Assembly: GCA_963701375.1 (NCBI GenBank)
Contig: CAVOZT010000003.1
Coordinates: forward strand, 558,001 to 622,000
Direction of reading: 5' to 3'
DNA length: 64,000 nt
DNA from: CAVXTF01 sp963701375
GTDB taxonomy: Bacteria > Actinomycetota > Acidimicrobiia > Acidimicrobiales > CAVXTF01
Under the pieces are notes generated by a model. It was not told the origin of the DNA and made no database searches. It saw only the letters and a list, made by a program, of their open reading frames with translations. The translations under genes were made by a program, and so were the position numbers. This document shows, piece by piece, positions 26,746-35,470 of this stretch (positions are counted from its first letter, which is position 1; every line of letters begins with the position of its first letter).

Positions 26746-26856
26746 ATGAGTCATCGTTTCGGAGCTTGCAGTTCCGTTAAGCGCCGCTGTGTTCGTTCGT
26801 CTCTCGTCAATGTGACGACCCTCGCGGCGAGCACGCCGAGTGCCACCCGGGTCTGA
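26746..26856 (+). CDS. 36-residue small ORF with an optimal ribosome site
   Basis: AAAAGGAGG lies about five bases before ATG 26746, the best ribosome site in this part of the window. The frame encodes MSHRFGACSSVKRRCVRSSL and ends at a TGA 32 bases before the DUF2079 start. It is basic with two cysteines and a Thr/Ala tail. It may be a leader peptide that sets translation of the membrane protein or a real small protein. The remainder of the 26548-26888 gap shows nothing else. Confidence 0.4.
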   Translation: MSHRFGACSSVKRRCVRSSLVNVTTLAASTPSATRV

Positions 26857-26888
26857 GCAGGCCGCGTCCGCGAGACTCACGCTCCAAG

Positions 26889-28544
26889 ATGGGCGAGAGC
26901 CAACCCGACAGCGAAGAGATCGCGCGCGCCGCTCGAGCGGAGCACGGTGGATCTGCAGACGACCGGGTTACGCGGCTCATCGGGGTCGCCCGCAACGTTG
27001 CAATCGGCGCGCTCGCTGTTCAGGCGATCGGGTTGCTGCTGCTGAGTGCGTACCAATATTCGAGGTTCGGCCTCGGTCTCGATTTCACGACGTCGAACCA
27101 GGCGGCGTTCCTGATATCTCACGGGCATCTCGACCCGTTCGTCACCACACACAGGTACCCGTACCTGGACGATCACTTCGGCCTGCTGCTGTATCCCATC
27201 GCCCTGACCTACCTGATCTATCCGCACGGGATTCTCCTCCTGTGGTTGCAGGACCTCGCCGGCGTGGGAGCGGAGATGGCGGCCATCTGGTGGATCGCGC
27301 AGATCGTCGCGCGGCGCATTGCGGCTCGGGCAGAGCGACCCGACCAGCCCGACCAGCTCGCCGGCCGGCACGCTCGCTCCGGCGGTCTGACCCGCAGAGC
27401 GTCCGAGGTGACGGGACCCGCGATCGTGATCGGCGCCCTCGTGCTTCTCGTCGCGGACCCGTGGTTCTATACAGCCTGCCTTTTCGATTTCCACCTGAAC
27501 GCGTTTGCCGCGCTGTTCTTGGTGCTCGCGGCCCGCGACGCGTGGAACGGGCGGATCGGCCGCGCCGCCATCTTCTCTGCTGCGCTGCTCGTGACCGGTG
27601 ACACCGGGGGCCTTTACCTCTTCGGACTCGGGTTTTCGGTCGCGCTCGCGGCGCGGGGCGCAAGGAGGAAGCAGGCATTCGCCCTCATCGCGATCGTGGC
27701 CGGGGTCGGTTGGGTGCTCGTCGTTCACACGCTCGCGGTGAACCAGAGTCACGTTCTCGTGGCGAGCTACACCTATCTCGTCACCGGCTCGCCTCTAGTG
27801 CCCGGGAGCATCACCCTTTTCACCATCTCGAAGGCGCTTGTCCTACACCCTCACCGTTGGATCCAGATGCTCTGGGGAAGGCGGAAGATCATCTACGAGG
27901 TCCTCATCCCGACAGGAGTAGTGGGCGTTGCTTCGGCGTGGGGGATCGGTGCCGACCTGATGGTGTTCTTCCTCCAGGCGATCGCCTATCCGCTCACCTT
28001 CTTGGTGAACGGATTCAACGAGCTCGCCGGTCTTATGGTGGTGCTGGTCGGCTCGGCCATGGTGGTGACGGGCATCGCCACTTCCGCGTGGCGCTGGGCC
28101 CGCCTCGGTGCAGTGGTTCTCGGCGCCGTGATGCTCGTCCAATCCCTCGTGTTCGCGAGCATCAAGCTGCCCGAGGTCTTCCCCTACTTCCTCCAGGTGA
28201 ACGGGCCCGAGGCGGCAGCGCTCGCCCGGGGACTCGCGGCCACGCCGGCGAACGCTGAGGTGATCGCATCATGGGGCGTCATGGGACGCTTCAGCGAACG
28301 CTCGTACGACGAGCCGCTTTACACCGGCGTCGAGGCGGAGCCCGTCAGTGCACCCATCGTCGTGTTCGTACTCACCAACGCCGGCCTCGAGAACGACCCG
28401 CCGGTGGCCGTGGCGGCCATAGAGCGTTACGTGAGCGTGGACCTACACGCAAAGGTCCTTGTGGACGCGGCCGGGGTGGAGGTCTTCGAGTGGCACGCAC
28501 CTCCCGGAACAACCCAGGTGGGCATCCCGAATCCTGCGGCCTGA
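26889..28544 (+). CDS. DUF2079 multi-pass membrane protein
   Basis: 551 residues, intact, with about ten membrane segments. It has SRFGLGLDFTTSNQAAFLIS, HGHLDPFVTTHRYPYLDDHF, CLFDFHLNAFAALFLVLAAR and GLYLFGLGFSVALAARGA in the same order as the damaged copy at 21704, and the periplasmic C-terminal block EVIASWGVMGRFSERSYDEP matches EVVASYGVMGRFAEREYIFA there. The two are diverged paralogues. Role unknown; the GT-C-like layout and neighbours suggest cell-envelope glycan assembly. The ribosome site before ATG 26889 is weak. Confidence 0.9.
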   Translation: MGESQPDSEEIARAARAEHGGSADDRVTRLIGVARNVAIGALAVQAIGLLLLSAYQYSRFGLGLDFTTSNQAAFLISHGHLDPFVTTHRYPYLDDHFGLLLYPIALTYLIYPHGILLLWLQDLAGVGAEMAAIWWIAQIVARRIAARAERPDQPDQLAGRHARSGGLTRRASEVTGPAIVIGALVLLVADPWFYTACLFDFHLNAFAALFLVLAARDAWNGRIGRAAIFSAALLVTGDTGGLYLFGLGFSVALAARGARRKQAFALIAIVAGVGWVLVVHTLAVNQSHVLVASYTYLVTGSPLVPGSITLFTISKALVLHPHRWIQMLWGRRKIIYEVLIPTGVVGVASAWGIGADLMVFFLQAIAYPLTFLVNGFNELAGLMVVLVGSAMVVTGIATSAWRWARLGAVVLGAVMLVQSLVFASIKLPEVFPYFLQVNGPEAAALARGLAATPANAEVIASWGVMGRFSERSYDEPLYTGVEAEPVSAPIVVFVLTNAGLENDPPVAVAAIERYVSVDLHAKVLVDAAGVEVFEWHAPPGTTQVGIPNPAA

Positions 28545-28634
28545 GGCTGGGCGGCCTGGCTCCTAAGAGCTCTCCGACGCGAAATGGGCGATCGGCCGAT
28601 GCGCCTGCCTACCTCAGGGCCTCACCTTGTAACC

Positions 28635-28856
28635 ATGCTCAACGCTTTCTATGGACCAGATGCCGCTAGACGGATAATCGAGGACAGGCAGCAGGCCTTG
28701 CGCCGGTCGGTCGCGTCCTCCAGGCGTGCGGACGAGGCCAAGCGAGCGAGGCGAGCCCAGCGTGCCCAGCGGACCGATCGAACACGCTCGTTGGGTTGGG
28801 TCTTCCGGCGCCCGCAGCCTCGTCACACCGCGTTCAGACTCGAGGCAAGCTGCTGA
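28635..28856 (+). CDS. Small basic hypothetical protein
   Basis: 73 residues from ATG 28635: MLNAFYGPDAARRIIEDRQQ followed by an Arg/Ala-rich helical stretch (RRADEAKRARRAQRAQRTDR). Its stop is 24 bases before the GTG of the next gene, whose ribosome site starts right after it, so it fits an operon. No ribosome site is seen before the ATG, and the repeat-like Arg/Ala content also fits a chance frame. Family unknown. Confidence 0.4.
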   Translation: MLNAFYGPDAARRIIEDRQQALRRSVASSRRADEAKRARRAQRAQRTDRTRSLGWVFRRPQPRHTAFRLEASC

Positions 28857-28879
28857 CCCTGGGGGAAGCCCTCGGTACA

Positions 28880-31738
28880 GTGCCGCATGTGCTCGTAGGC
28901 CGACCCGGGCTGTCTCCCGTCATGGTCGGTCGCGCCTCGGAGCTCGTCCGGCTGAGGAAGCTTGCCGCAACGAGCGGTGACCCCCGGGTTGCTCTCGTGA
29001 GCGGAGAAGCTGGATCCGGGAAGACCCGCCTCGTGCAAGAGCTCCTCGGGGACCTTCCCTCTGAGACCAGAGCCCTCACCGCAAGGGCCGAAGAGGGGGC
29101 GATGGGCCGACCGTTCGCCCTTCTCCTAGAAGCCGTCGGACCGGACGTGGCGTCGTGGGACAGGGTTCCGGATGGTCTCGCAACGTGGAAAGACGCGCTC
29201 GGGACCTTGCTCGGCCCGATAGCACCGGGTCTCCTCGCTGAAGAGCGCCCCTACGCGTCGGACGAGCTGCTTCGAGCCTCAGCGGAGCTCGTAAGGTACC
29301 TTGCCGGGGGCGCCCCGGCGGTCGTCGTCTTCGAGGACCTCCACTGGGCGGACGCCGACAGCCTTGGTCTTTTCCAGCGCCTGTCGGTCACACCGGGCCT
29401 AGACGTGCTCCTTCTTGGCACATTCCGACCCGAGGACCTGGACCGCCGGCACCTGACCGACCTGCTTGCGGCCGTCGAGCGTCACAAGCACGTCGAGCAC
29501 CTGAATGTCGGACGTCTCGGGGTTCGCAACGTCGCGTCGCTCATCTCCGCGATCAGGTCGACGGAGGTCAACTACCCGACGGCAGCGGCACTCCACAGCC
29601 GTACGGGAGGCAACCCATTCTTCTTGGAGGAGCTACTCGTCACTGCGGGAGACATTCCTGTCGGGGAGCTCGCGGATTACCCGCTTCCTAAGACGTTGAC
29701 CGAAGCGGTCCTGCGCCACCTCGACGGTCTCGAGCCCGAAGAACGCCGCGCCGTGGACGCGGCGTCGATCCTGGGCGAACGAATCCCCTTCGATCTTCTT
29801 ACTTCCGTCACCGGTCTGGGCGAGGACCGCCTGCTCGACTCGCTCAGGACACTGGTCGACCGCGGTCTCGTCGTCGAGGAGACGACCGACGTGTTCTCGT
29901 TCCGCCACGCCCTCACCCGCGAAGCCGTCGCAGGCAGGTTGCTCGGCCGGGAGCGGAGGCGTCTGCACGAGAAGGCCCTCGCCGCGCTCGAGGAGACCGG
30001 GAGCAACGACTGGGCGGCTCTCGCTTATCACGCGCGCGCTGCAGGACGGCTGGACGAGATGGTCGCCGCAGCGCGTAAAGGTGCGTCCTCCTACCTGCGC
30101 AGCGGCGCGACGTACCAGGCTTTGCGCCTAGCGGAGCTCGCACTCCACGAGGGTGAGGCCGACGCCGAGCTTCTCGAGCTCGCCACGCTCGCTTCTTGGT
30201 CGGTCGGACTGCTCGCGACCGCCGTCGAACGCGCAGAGCAGTGGCGTGCCGACGCCACGGAACGAGCCGACGATCCTTCCTTGGCGCGTGCACTCCGCCT
30301 GCTCGCGCGACTCCGTTGGGAGACCGAGAACCCCGAGGCTCATCGTCAGGCGGTGAACGAGGCGCTCGAGGTGGCCGAACGCCTGGCGCCGGGTGAGGAA
30401 AGAGCCTGGGTGGCAAATCTGGCCGCCGAGGCCGCGATGCTCGAAGGAGACACGGCGGCCGCTGTCGGATGGGCTGACGAGGCGATGGCAGCAGCCGGGG
30501 ATGATCCCTCGGTCTCGTTGCGGGCCGCTGTGCTCGTCAACAAAGGCTCGACTCTCCTCGACATCGTCGGTGAAGAGGAACACGGAGTGCGGATGCTCCA
30601 AGAGGGTTTGGCCGCATCGATCGCAGCCGAGGATCACCAGAGCACGCTTCGGGCGCTCAACAATCTGTCCCATCACACGTTGCCGATATGGGATCCGGAA
30701 CGCTCGAGCGCTCTGCTCGACCAGATGCGCGAGGTCATCGGCCGCACGGGTCGGCAGGACTGGTGGGACAACTGGGTAGAGCTGAAGGCGATCTTCCTCG
30801 CACACGTCCAGGGCGACCTGAACGCTGCACGCGCCACAGTGAAGGTGCACGAATCCGTCAAGGGCAGGCGATGGATGGCGCTCGTGGACGGGGAGCTTTC
30901 GTTCGAGGCGGGGGACCTGGACCGCGCCGAGGTGTTGCTCTCCGCCGCAGGAGCGGCGCCACGGTCAGGTCCTGCGGGAGCTGCAGACCGTGGATATGCG
31001 CTCGGGCTTTCGACGAGAGTGGCCGCCCGGCGCGGGGACACCGACGCGGTGCAGTCGCTGATAGCCCAGTTGGCCGGCATCATCGAGGGTCTGCCGGCGA
31101 GCCGGCGATGCACGTTCTCCGACGCCTGGCACGGAGCACTGTCCGCCGCCTGCAGGAGCGGCATCAGCCCGGAACAGGTCGAGAGCCTCGAACGACTTCT
31201 GAGCGAGGCTCTGGTTCCGGCCGGTCATCACGGCGACCCGCGGTGGCCTCGCCACCTGCAAGGCGCGAAGGCGGAGCTCGCCGGCGATCTCGAGTTGGCG
31301 ATCGATTCCTATGGCGAAGCCACGAAGCCTGGCACCTTTCGAAGAAGCGTCCCGGCCCACGTCGACGCGCTGCTCGGACTGGCACGGGTTCAGCTCCTTG
31401 CAGGGGACCACGCCGGTGCTCGGGAGAACGCAAACCGTGCGCTCGCGCTTCTCGAACGCTGGCCCGCTTGGCGGCGTGACGAGGCTCGAGCACTGGTCCG
31501 GAGGCTCGAGGCCGCAGGATCACCCTCTCGCGATGGTGATCTCACAGCTCGCGAACGCGAGGTGGCGGTTCTCGTTGCAGAGGGCCTCAGCAACGGGGAG
31601 ATCGGACGTCGCCTCTACATATCGACGAAGACCGCCTCTGTTCACGTGTCGAGCATCCTGCGCAAGCTGGCCATGACCAGCCGCTCGGAGATCGCAGCTT
31701 GGGCGGTAAGAAGCGGAGTCGCTCCGGGCGATCGTTGA
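28880..31738 (+). CDS. Large ATP-binding LuxR-family transcriptional regulator
   Basis: About 952 residues. An N-terminal VGRASELVRLRKL leads into a STAND-type/AAA ATPase with Walker A GEAGSGKTRLV, Walker B VVVFEDLHWAD and a sensor-like LLGTFRPEDL; a long helical TPR-like middle (about 400-860); and a C-terminal LuxR HTH LTAREREVAVLVAEGLSNGE plus IGRRLYISTKTASVHVSSIL. This is the layout of MalT/LAL regulators, which assemble on inducer and ATP. GTG 28880 is chosen because GGGGGAAG stands before it. The target is unknown; the membrane-protein cluster upstream on the same strand is one candidate. Confidence 0.92.
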   Translation: MPHVLVGRPGLSPVMVGRASELVRLRKLAATSGDPRVALVSGEAGSGKTRLVQELLGDLPSETRALTARAEEGAMGRPFALLLEAVGPDVASWDRVPDGLATWKDALGTLLGPIAPGLLAEERPYASDELLRASAELVRYLAGGAPAVVVFEDLHWADADSLGLFQRLSVTPGLDVLLLGTFRPEDLDRRHLTDLLAAVERHKHVEHLNVGRLGVRNVASLISAIRSTEVNYPTAAALHSRTGGNPFFLEELLVTAGDIPVGELADYPLPKTLTEAVLRHLDGLEPEERRAVDAASILGERIPFDLLTSVTGLGEDRLLDSLRTLVDRGLVVEETTDVFSFRHALTREAVAGRLLGRERRRLHEKALAALEETGSNDWAALAYHARAAGRLDEMVAAARKGASSYLRSGATYQALRLAELALHEGEADAELLELATLASWSVGLLATAVERAEQWRADATERADDPSLARALRLLARLRWETENPEAHRQAVNEALEVAERLAPGEERAWVANLAAEAAMLEGDTAAAVGWADEAMAAAGDDPSVSLRAAVLVNKGSTLLDIVGEEEHGVRMLQEGLAASIAAEDHQSTLRALNNLSHHTLPIWDPERSSALLDQMREVIGRTGRQDWWDNWVELKAIFLAHVQGDLNAARATVKVHESVKGRRWMALVDGELSFEAGDLDRAEVLLSAAGAAPRSGPAGAADRGYALGLSTRVAARRGDTDAVQSLIAQLAGIIEGLPASRRCTFSDAWHGALSAACRSGISPEQVESLERLLSEALVPAGHHGDPRWPRHLQGAKAELAGDLELAIDSYGEATKPGTFRRSVPAHVDALLGLARVQLLAGDHAGARENANRALALLERWPAWRRDEARALVRRLEAAGSPSRDGDLTAREREVAVLVAEGLSNGEIGRRLYISTKTASVHVSSILRKLAMTSRSEIAAWAVRSGVAPGDR

Positions 31739-31743
31739 CCGCA

Positions 31744-31762
31744 GGCGGGCTCCGAGCCCGCC
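31744..31762. terminator. GC-rich hairpin between convergent genes
   Basis: Perfect arms GGCGGGCT and AGCCCGCC (8 pairs) with a CCG loop lie directly after the LuxR-gene stop and 18 bases before the end of the minus-strand operon. No T run follows, as is common in high-GC actinobacteria. A bidirectional terminator is the simplest reading. Confidence 0.7.
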
Positions 31763-31779
31763 GAGCTCCCCCCGGTTAC

Positions 31780-32478
31780 TCAGTAAAGCGGAGACCAAGC
31801 GCTCGTCCTGAGCAGCCGACTCTCCCATCGGTCCCGGTATGAGAGCGCCTCGTGCATGAACTGTCCCGGAGCCCGGAGCTCGGGAGCGATCTCCGTTGTG
31901 AGCAGGTGCATCAGGGCACGGTGATCGGTGATCCGCTGCATCAGGATCGCCTCTTTGCGTCGACCCGACCCATACGCCGCCTGGAAGACCACCTGGATGT
32001 CGAGCATCGACTTGGGCCTGCTCCTCATCGGCTCGAAGTATCCCGACTCCCAGAAATCGATGTAGTCGTCGAGGGCCGCGTTCGGCCAACCGGTGTCCTC
32101 CATATACAGACTCGGCTCGTGGGTCGAGCCGTCGGTCGGAACGTCGGCTAACTCGAGATCCTGCATCGGTGACCACCGGACCGGCAGGAGCAGCTTGGCA
32201 TCGACCCGATGCCGCAGGTCGTCCATATGGCGGGCCCACGCCTGAAGGTCACCGGACTGGACACGATGAGCGAGCGTCTCCCAAGCGCTTGCATCGCGCA
32301 CGGCGGTGATGGTGATCACCTGGTACGCCGGCCCGGTCCCGTGAGCCTGGACGCAGTACCAGAGCAGACGCGCCTCGTCGCCCTTTGCCAGAGCCTCCAT
32401 CCACCCTTCGTGCACGGCCTGCTCGAACGCCTCCTCGGAGGCGCCGCGCACACTGTGGACCTCGTGGACGAACAGCAT
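31780..32478 (-). CDS. NIPSNAP-like/dimeric alpha-beta barrel hypothetical protein
   Basis: 232 residues from ATG 32478, preceded by AGGTAGGAAGC. It starts MLFVHEVHSVRGASEEAFEQ and has two related halves, each with a beta-alpha-beta pattern (YQVITITAVRDASAWETLAH; DIQVVFQAAYGSGRRKEAIL), as in NIPSNAP or ABM-like ferredoxin-fold barrels. No catalytic motif. It is the last gene of a four-gene operon with fatty-acid-type enzymes, only 5 bases after the SDR, so it probably serves the same pathway. The annotation as NIPSNAP-like is tentative. Confidence 0.75.
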   Translation of the reverse strand: MLFVHEVHSVRGASEEAFEQAVHEGWMEALAKGDEARLLWYCVQAHGTGPAYQVITITAVRDASAWETLAHRVQSGDLQAWARHMDDLRHRVDAKLLLPVRWSPMQDLELADVPTDGSTHEPSLYMEDTGWPNAALDDYIDFWESGYFEPMRSRPKSMLDIQVVFQAAYGSGRRKEAILMQRITDHRALMHLLTTEIAPELRAPGQFMHEALSYRDRWESRLLRTSAWSPLY

Positions 32479-32483
32479 GCTTC

Positions 32484-33422
32484 CTACCTTTCTGATTTGT
32501 CTCCGCCTTTGCTGCCGCCCGTGTTTCCGCCAGTGTTTCCGCCACCCGGATCGAATGCCGGACGTCCCATCTGGTCGCGAACCGTGACGAACGGTGGATT
32601 CGTGAGGGTTCGGCGCTGCCAGTTCGCGCCGTCCACGACGAGTGTGTGTCCCGAGACGAATCTTGCGTAAGGCGAGGCGAGGAACGTCGCTGCCCAACCC
32701 AGCTCGCGCACCTGGCCGACGCGAAGCGCCGGCTGGCGGTCGTCCACCGACCCCGCCCGATCCAGGTTCGCTCGGATGTCGGCGGTCATGTCGTCGTGGG
32801 GGAACAGGCCCGGCACGAGCGCGTTGACCTGGATCCCGTACGGCGCCCACTCGACTGCAAGCGTCTCGGTGAGGTTCTTCACCCCCGCCTTTGCCGCCGC
32901 AGAATGGGCGAATCCCGGTCCCCCGGTCCACGCGTATGACGCGGCCACATTGACTATCGACCCGGGCGTGCCCGCTCCAAGATGCCGGCGGGCGAACTCA
33001 CGGGCACAGAAGAACGTCCCGTTCAACGTGATGTCGACGACCGAACGCCACGCGTTCGGCGACATGTCCTCCGCGGGAACGGGAAAGTTCGCGGCCGCGT
33101 TGTTGACCAGAACTCCCGGCAGCCCGAACGCCGTCTCTGCTTCGTCGAACGCGGCCGCGATCTGGTCAGGCTGCCGTATGTCGCAGGTCACCGTCGCCAC
33201 TTGCGCTCCGACTGCAGAAAGCGCATCACGGCCGGACTCGAGATGCTTCTCGTCGCGGCTTGCGATCACGACTGCTGCGCCGAGCCTTCCGAACTCGACT
33301 GCGATCGCCTTACCGAGACCGGTGCCGCCTCCTGTCACAAAGACGCAGCACCCGTCGAAGCTCCCGGCTGCAAGTGCGGTCTCGCCCGCGGGAGGTGGAG
33401 GCGGAAGACCGATGATGCCCAC
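32484..33422 (-). CDS. SDR oxidoreductase, 2,4-dienoyl-CoA reductase-like
   Basis: 312 residues. Rossmann motif FVTGGGTGLGKAIAVEF, NNAAANFPVPAEDMS and, where classical SDRs have YxxxK, GPGFAHSAAAKAGVKNLTET: the lysine is kept but the tyrosine is absent, as in 2,4-dienoyl-CoA reductases. LAVEWAPYGIQVNALVPGLF also fits that group. It would reduce dienoyl-CoA with NADPH during unsaturated fatty-acid breakdown. A Gly-rich tail (GGGNTGGNTGGSKGG) of about 20 residues follows the domain. It lies 8 bases after the enoyl-CoA hydratase in the same operon. Confidence 0.9.
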   Translation of the reverse strand: MGIIGLPPPPPAGETALAAGSFDGCCVFVTGGGTGLGKAIAVEFGRLGAAVVIASRDEKHLESGRDALSAVGAQVATVTCDIRQPDQIAAAFDEAETAFGLPGVLVNNAAANFPVPAEDMSPNAWRSVVDITLNGTFFCAREFARRHLGAGTPGSIVNVAASYAWTGGPGFAHSAAAKAGVKNLTETLAVEWAPYGIQVNALVPGLFPHDDMTADIRANLDRAGSVDDRQPALRVGQVRELGWAATFLASPYARFVSGHTLVVDGANWQRRTLTNPPFVTVRDQMGRPAFDPGGGNTGGNTGGSKGGDKSER

Positions 33423-33430
33423 AGACGCCC

Positions 33431-34213
33431 TCAGCTGCCGCTGTACCGGGGAGGCCGTCCGGCCTCACGGGCGGCTTTGAATTCCGCGAAGTCGTCGCTT
33501 CTGTTGATGAACGTCTGGTAGATCATTTCGTCGGCCATCGACGCCTTCACTGTCGGAACCGACAGGTGCCGGATGACCTCGCGCGCCATCTTCACCGTCA
33601 CGGCGGGAGCAGCCGCGATCTGCCCGGCCATCTGCATGACGGTCTCGTCTAGGTCGGAAGGTGCAACGACTCTGCTCACCACGCCGTGAGCAAGCGCCTC
33701 TTCCGCTTGAAGAACTCGGCCCGTGAGCACCATGTCGCTTACGACGCCGGGACCGCACATCTGGTGGAGCACCGCCACGCCGCCGGTGTCGGGTATCACT
33801 CCGAACGTCGTCTCCGGCAGCCTGAAGCGCGTTCCCTCCGCTGCAACTCTGATGTCGCACAGGAGCGCTCGCTGAAAGGACCCACCCATCACCCAGCCCT
33901 TCAGTGCCGCGATAACCGGTGCGTCGAGGTCCCACAGCTGCTGGATCCCACGATGACCCCTCCTCATCAGCTCGTGGTGCGTGAGCTCCACTCTCAAGGT
34001 GCCGATGGCGCTGGTGTCGCGGCCGGCAGAGAACGACTCACCTTCTGCCCGCCACACCACGGCGCGCACATCGGGACGCCGCTTTATCTCGGCCAGGATG
34101 TCGAAGAGCCTCGCGTCCATCTCGTCGTCGAATGCGTTGTGCTTCTCGGGGCGGTCGTTCGTGATGACCGCGATCGCACCTTCGTAGTCGAGCCGTACCC
34201 GTTCAGTGGTCAC
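33431..34213 (-). CDS. Enoyl-CoA hydratase/isomerase family protein
   Basis: 260 residues of the crotonase fold. NDRPEKHNAFDDEM gives the substrate-binding start, FSAGRDTSAIG and ALKGWVMGGSFQRALLCDIR the oxyanion hole, and RLPETTFGVIPDTGGVAVL holds one catalytic glutamate; the second position is replaced by Asp/Thr in VIPDTGG, so hydratase activity is likely but isomerase or hydrolase activity cannot be excluded. The GTG start lies 4 bases after the stop of the M20 gene. Part of the minus-strand acyl-CoA operon. Confidence 0.92.
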   Translation of the reverse strand: MTTERVRLDYEGAIAVITNDRPEKHNAFDDEMDARLFDILAEIKRRPDVRAVVWRAEGESFSAGRDTSAIGTLRVELTHHELMRRGHRGIQQLWDLDAPVIAALKGWVMGGSFQRALLCDIRVAAEGTRFRLPETTFGVIPDTGGVAVLHQMCGPGVVSDMVLTGRVLQAEEALAHGVVSRVVAPSDLDETVMQMAGQIAAAPAVTVKMAREVIRHLSVPTVKASMADEMIYQTFINRSDDFAEFKAAREAGRPPRYSGS

Positions 34214-34217
34214 GGCT

Positions 34218-35396
34218 CTACGAGGCGAGCGCCAGAGCGACGTGCATGGCGATCCCCGTAGACATGGCGCTCTCGTCGATCAACATTCGGTTGGAGTGAT
34301 TCGGCGCTACCGGGCCGTCACCCGAAGGCCGGGCGCCCAAGAACGCCATCGCCCCCGGAACCCTTTGAAGGATGAACGACCAATCCTCGGCGCCCATCAC
34401 GGGAGACGGAAGCCGCATGACCCGATGCTCACCGAATATCGACGTTGCCACCTTGAACATGCGCTCGGCATCAGGCTCGGAGTTGACCGTGACCGGATAC
34501 GGGACCGCCATCGGCGCGATCGTCACGGTGCACCCGTGCGCCGCTGCCACGTGCTCGCATACTCGTTCGAGTCCTTCGAGCGCGGTTGCCCGGGACGCGT
34601 CGGAGACAGCTCGCACGGTTCCTCTGATCACTGCGGTCTCGGGGATGACGTTCGAGGTCGTCCCCGAGCTGATGCTCGCCACGGTCAGCACCGCGGGGTC
34701 GAACACCGAGATCCGTCGAGTGATCATCGACTGCAGGGCCCCGACGATCTCGCACGCGACCGGAATGGGGTCGACCGCGTCCTGCGGCATTGACGCGTGG
34801 CCGCCCCTACCGGTGACGGTGACCATGAACGAATCAGAAGAGGCCATGAAAGTTCCTCCCCTGGTCGCGATCGCACCCGATGGAAAAAGAGGCGTGATGT
34901 GCAGAGCGTGAGCCCGGTAGATCGGACCGTATCGTTCGACCAGCCCCTCCTCGAGCATGCACCGTGCGCCGGCGTAGCCCTCTTCTCCCGGCTGGAACAT
35001 GAACACGACTCGTCCGGCCAGCTGGCGACGACGTTCTGAGAGAATTCGTGCCGCCTCGACGAGCATGGCCACGTGCGCGTCATGCCCGCAGGCGTGCATC
35101 GCACCTTCTGTGCGCGAAGCGAACTCGAGACCGGTGTCCTCTGTCATCGGGAGTGCATCCATGTCGGCGCGTAACAAGGTCGTCGGTCCGGCGAACGCGC
35201 CGTCGAGCACCGCCACAACTGAGCTGACCCGCTCACCTTCGTGCAGTTCTAGACCTAGCCCGTCCAGTGAGCCGAGCACAGCTTGTTGCGTGCAGGGCAA
35301 GTCGAGACCGATCTCCGGTTGCTGGTGGATGACACGACGGAGTGCGACTGCGTCGTCCAGAAGCTCCTCGGCCTCAGCCATGACAGGTGGGCTCAT
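34218..35396 (-). CDS. M20-family amidohydrolase (hippurate hydrolase/IAA-amino acid hydrolase type)
   Basis: 392 residues from ATG 35396. It has LRRVIHQQPEIGLDLPCTQQ, the metal motif MHACGHDAHVAMLVEAARIL, FMFQPGEEGYAGARCMLEEG with the catalytic Glu pair, and VMGAEDWSFILQRVPGAMAF with the last ligand. These bind two metals and hydrolyse N-acyl amino acids. First gene of the four-gene operon with the hydratase and SDR, so it may free the acyl acid that the others degrade (inference). The frame extends upstream to 35585 but that stretch is antisense to the repeat gene at 35471 and is not taken as coding. Confidence 0.92.
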   Translation of the reverse strand: MSPPVMAEAEELLDDAVALRRVIHQQPEIGLDLPCTQQAVLGSLDGLGLELHEGERVSSVVAVLDGAFAGPTTLLRADMDALPMTEDTGLEFASRTEGAMHACGHDAHVAMLVEAARILSERRRQLAGRVVFMFQPGEEGYAGARCMLEEGLVERYGPIYRAHALHITPLFPSGAIATRGGTFMASSDSFMVTVTGRGGHASMPQDAVDPIPVACEIVGALQSMITRRISVFDPAVLTVASISSGTTSNVIPETAVIRGTVRAVSDASRATALEGLERVCEHVAAAHGCTVTIAPMAVPYPVTVNSEPDAERMFKVATSIFGEHRVMRLPSPVMGAEDWSFILQRVPGAMAFLGARPSGDGPVAPNHSNRMLIDESAMSTGIAMHVALALAS

Positions 35397-35470
35397 CTCC
35401 GGAGTATCGCACCATGGGCTGAGCCGGGCATCAACGGCGCCGATAGCCTGGCCGAGTGCCTCCTTCAAGA

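Noticed and set aside
26877..27752. 291-residue minus-strand ORF and other long antisense frames such as 53639-54238
   Set aside because: They lie opposite well-supported genes (DUF2079, cca) and are Arg/Glu-rich without domains.
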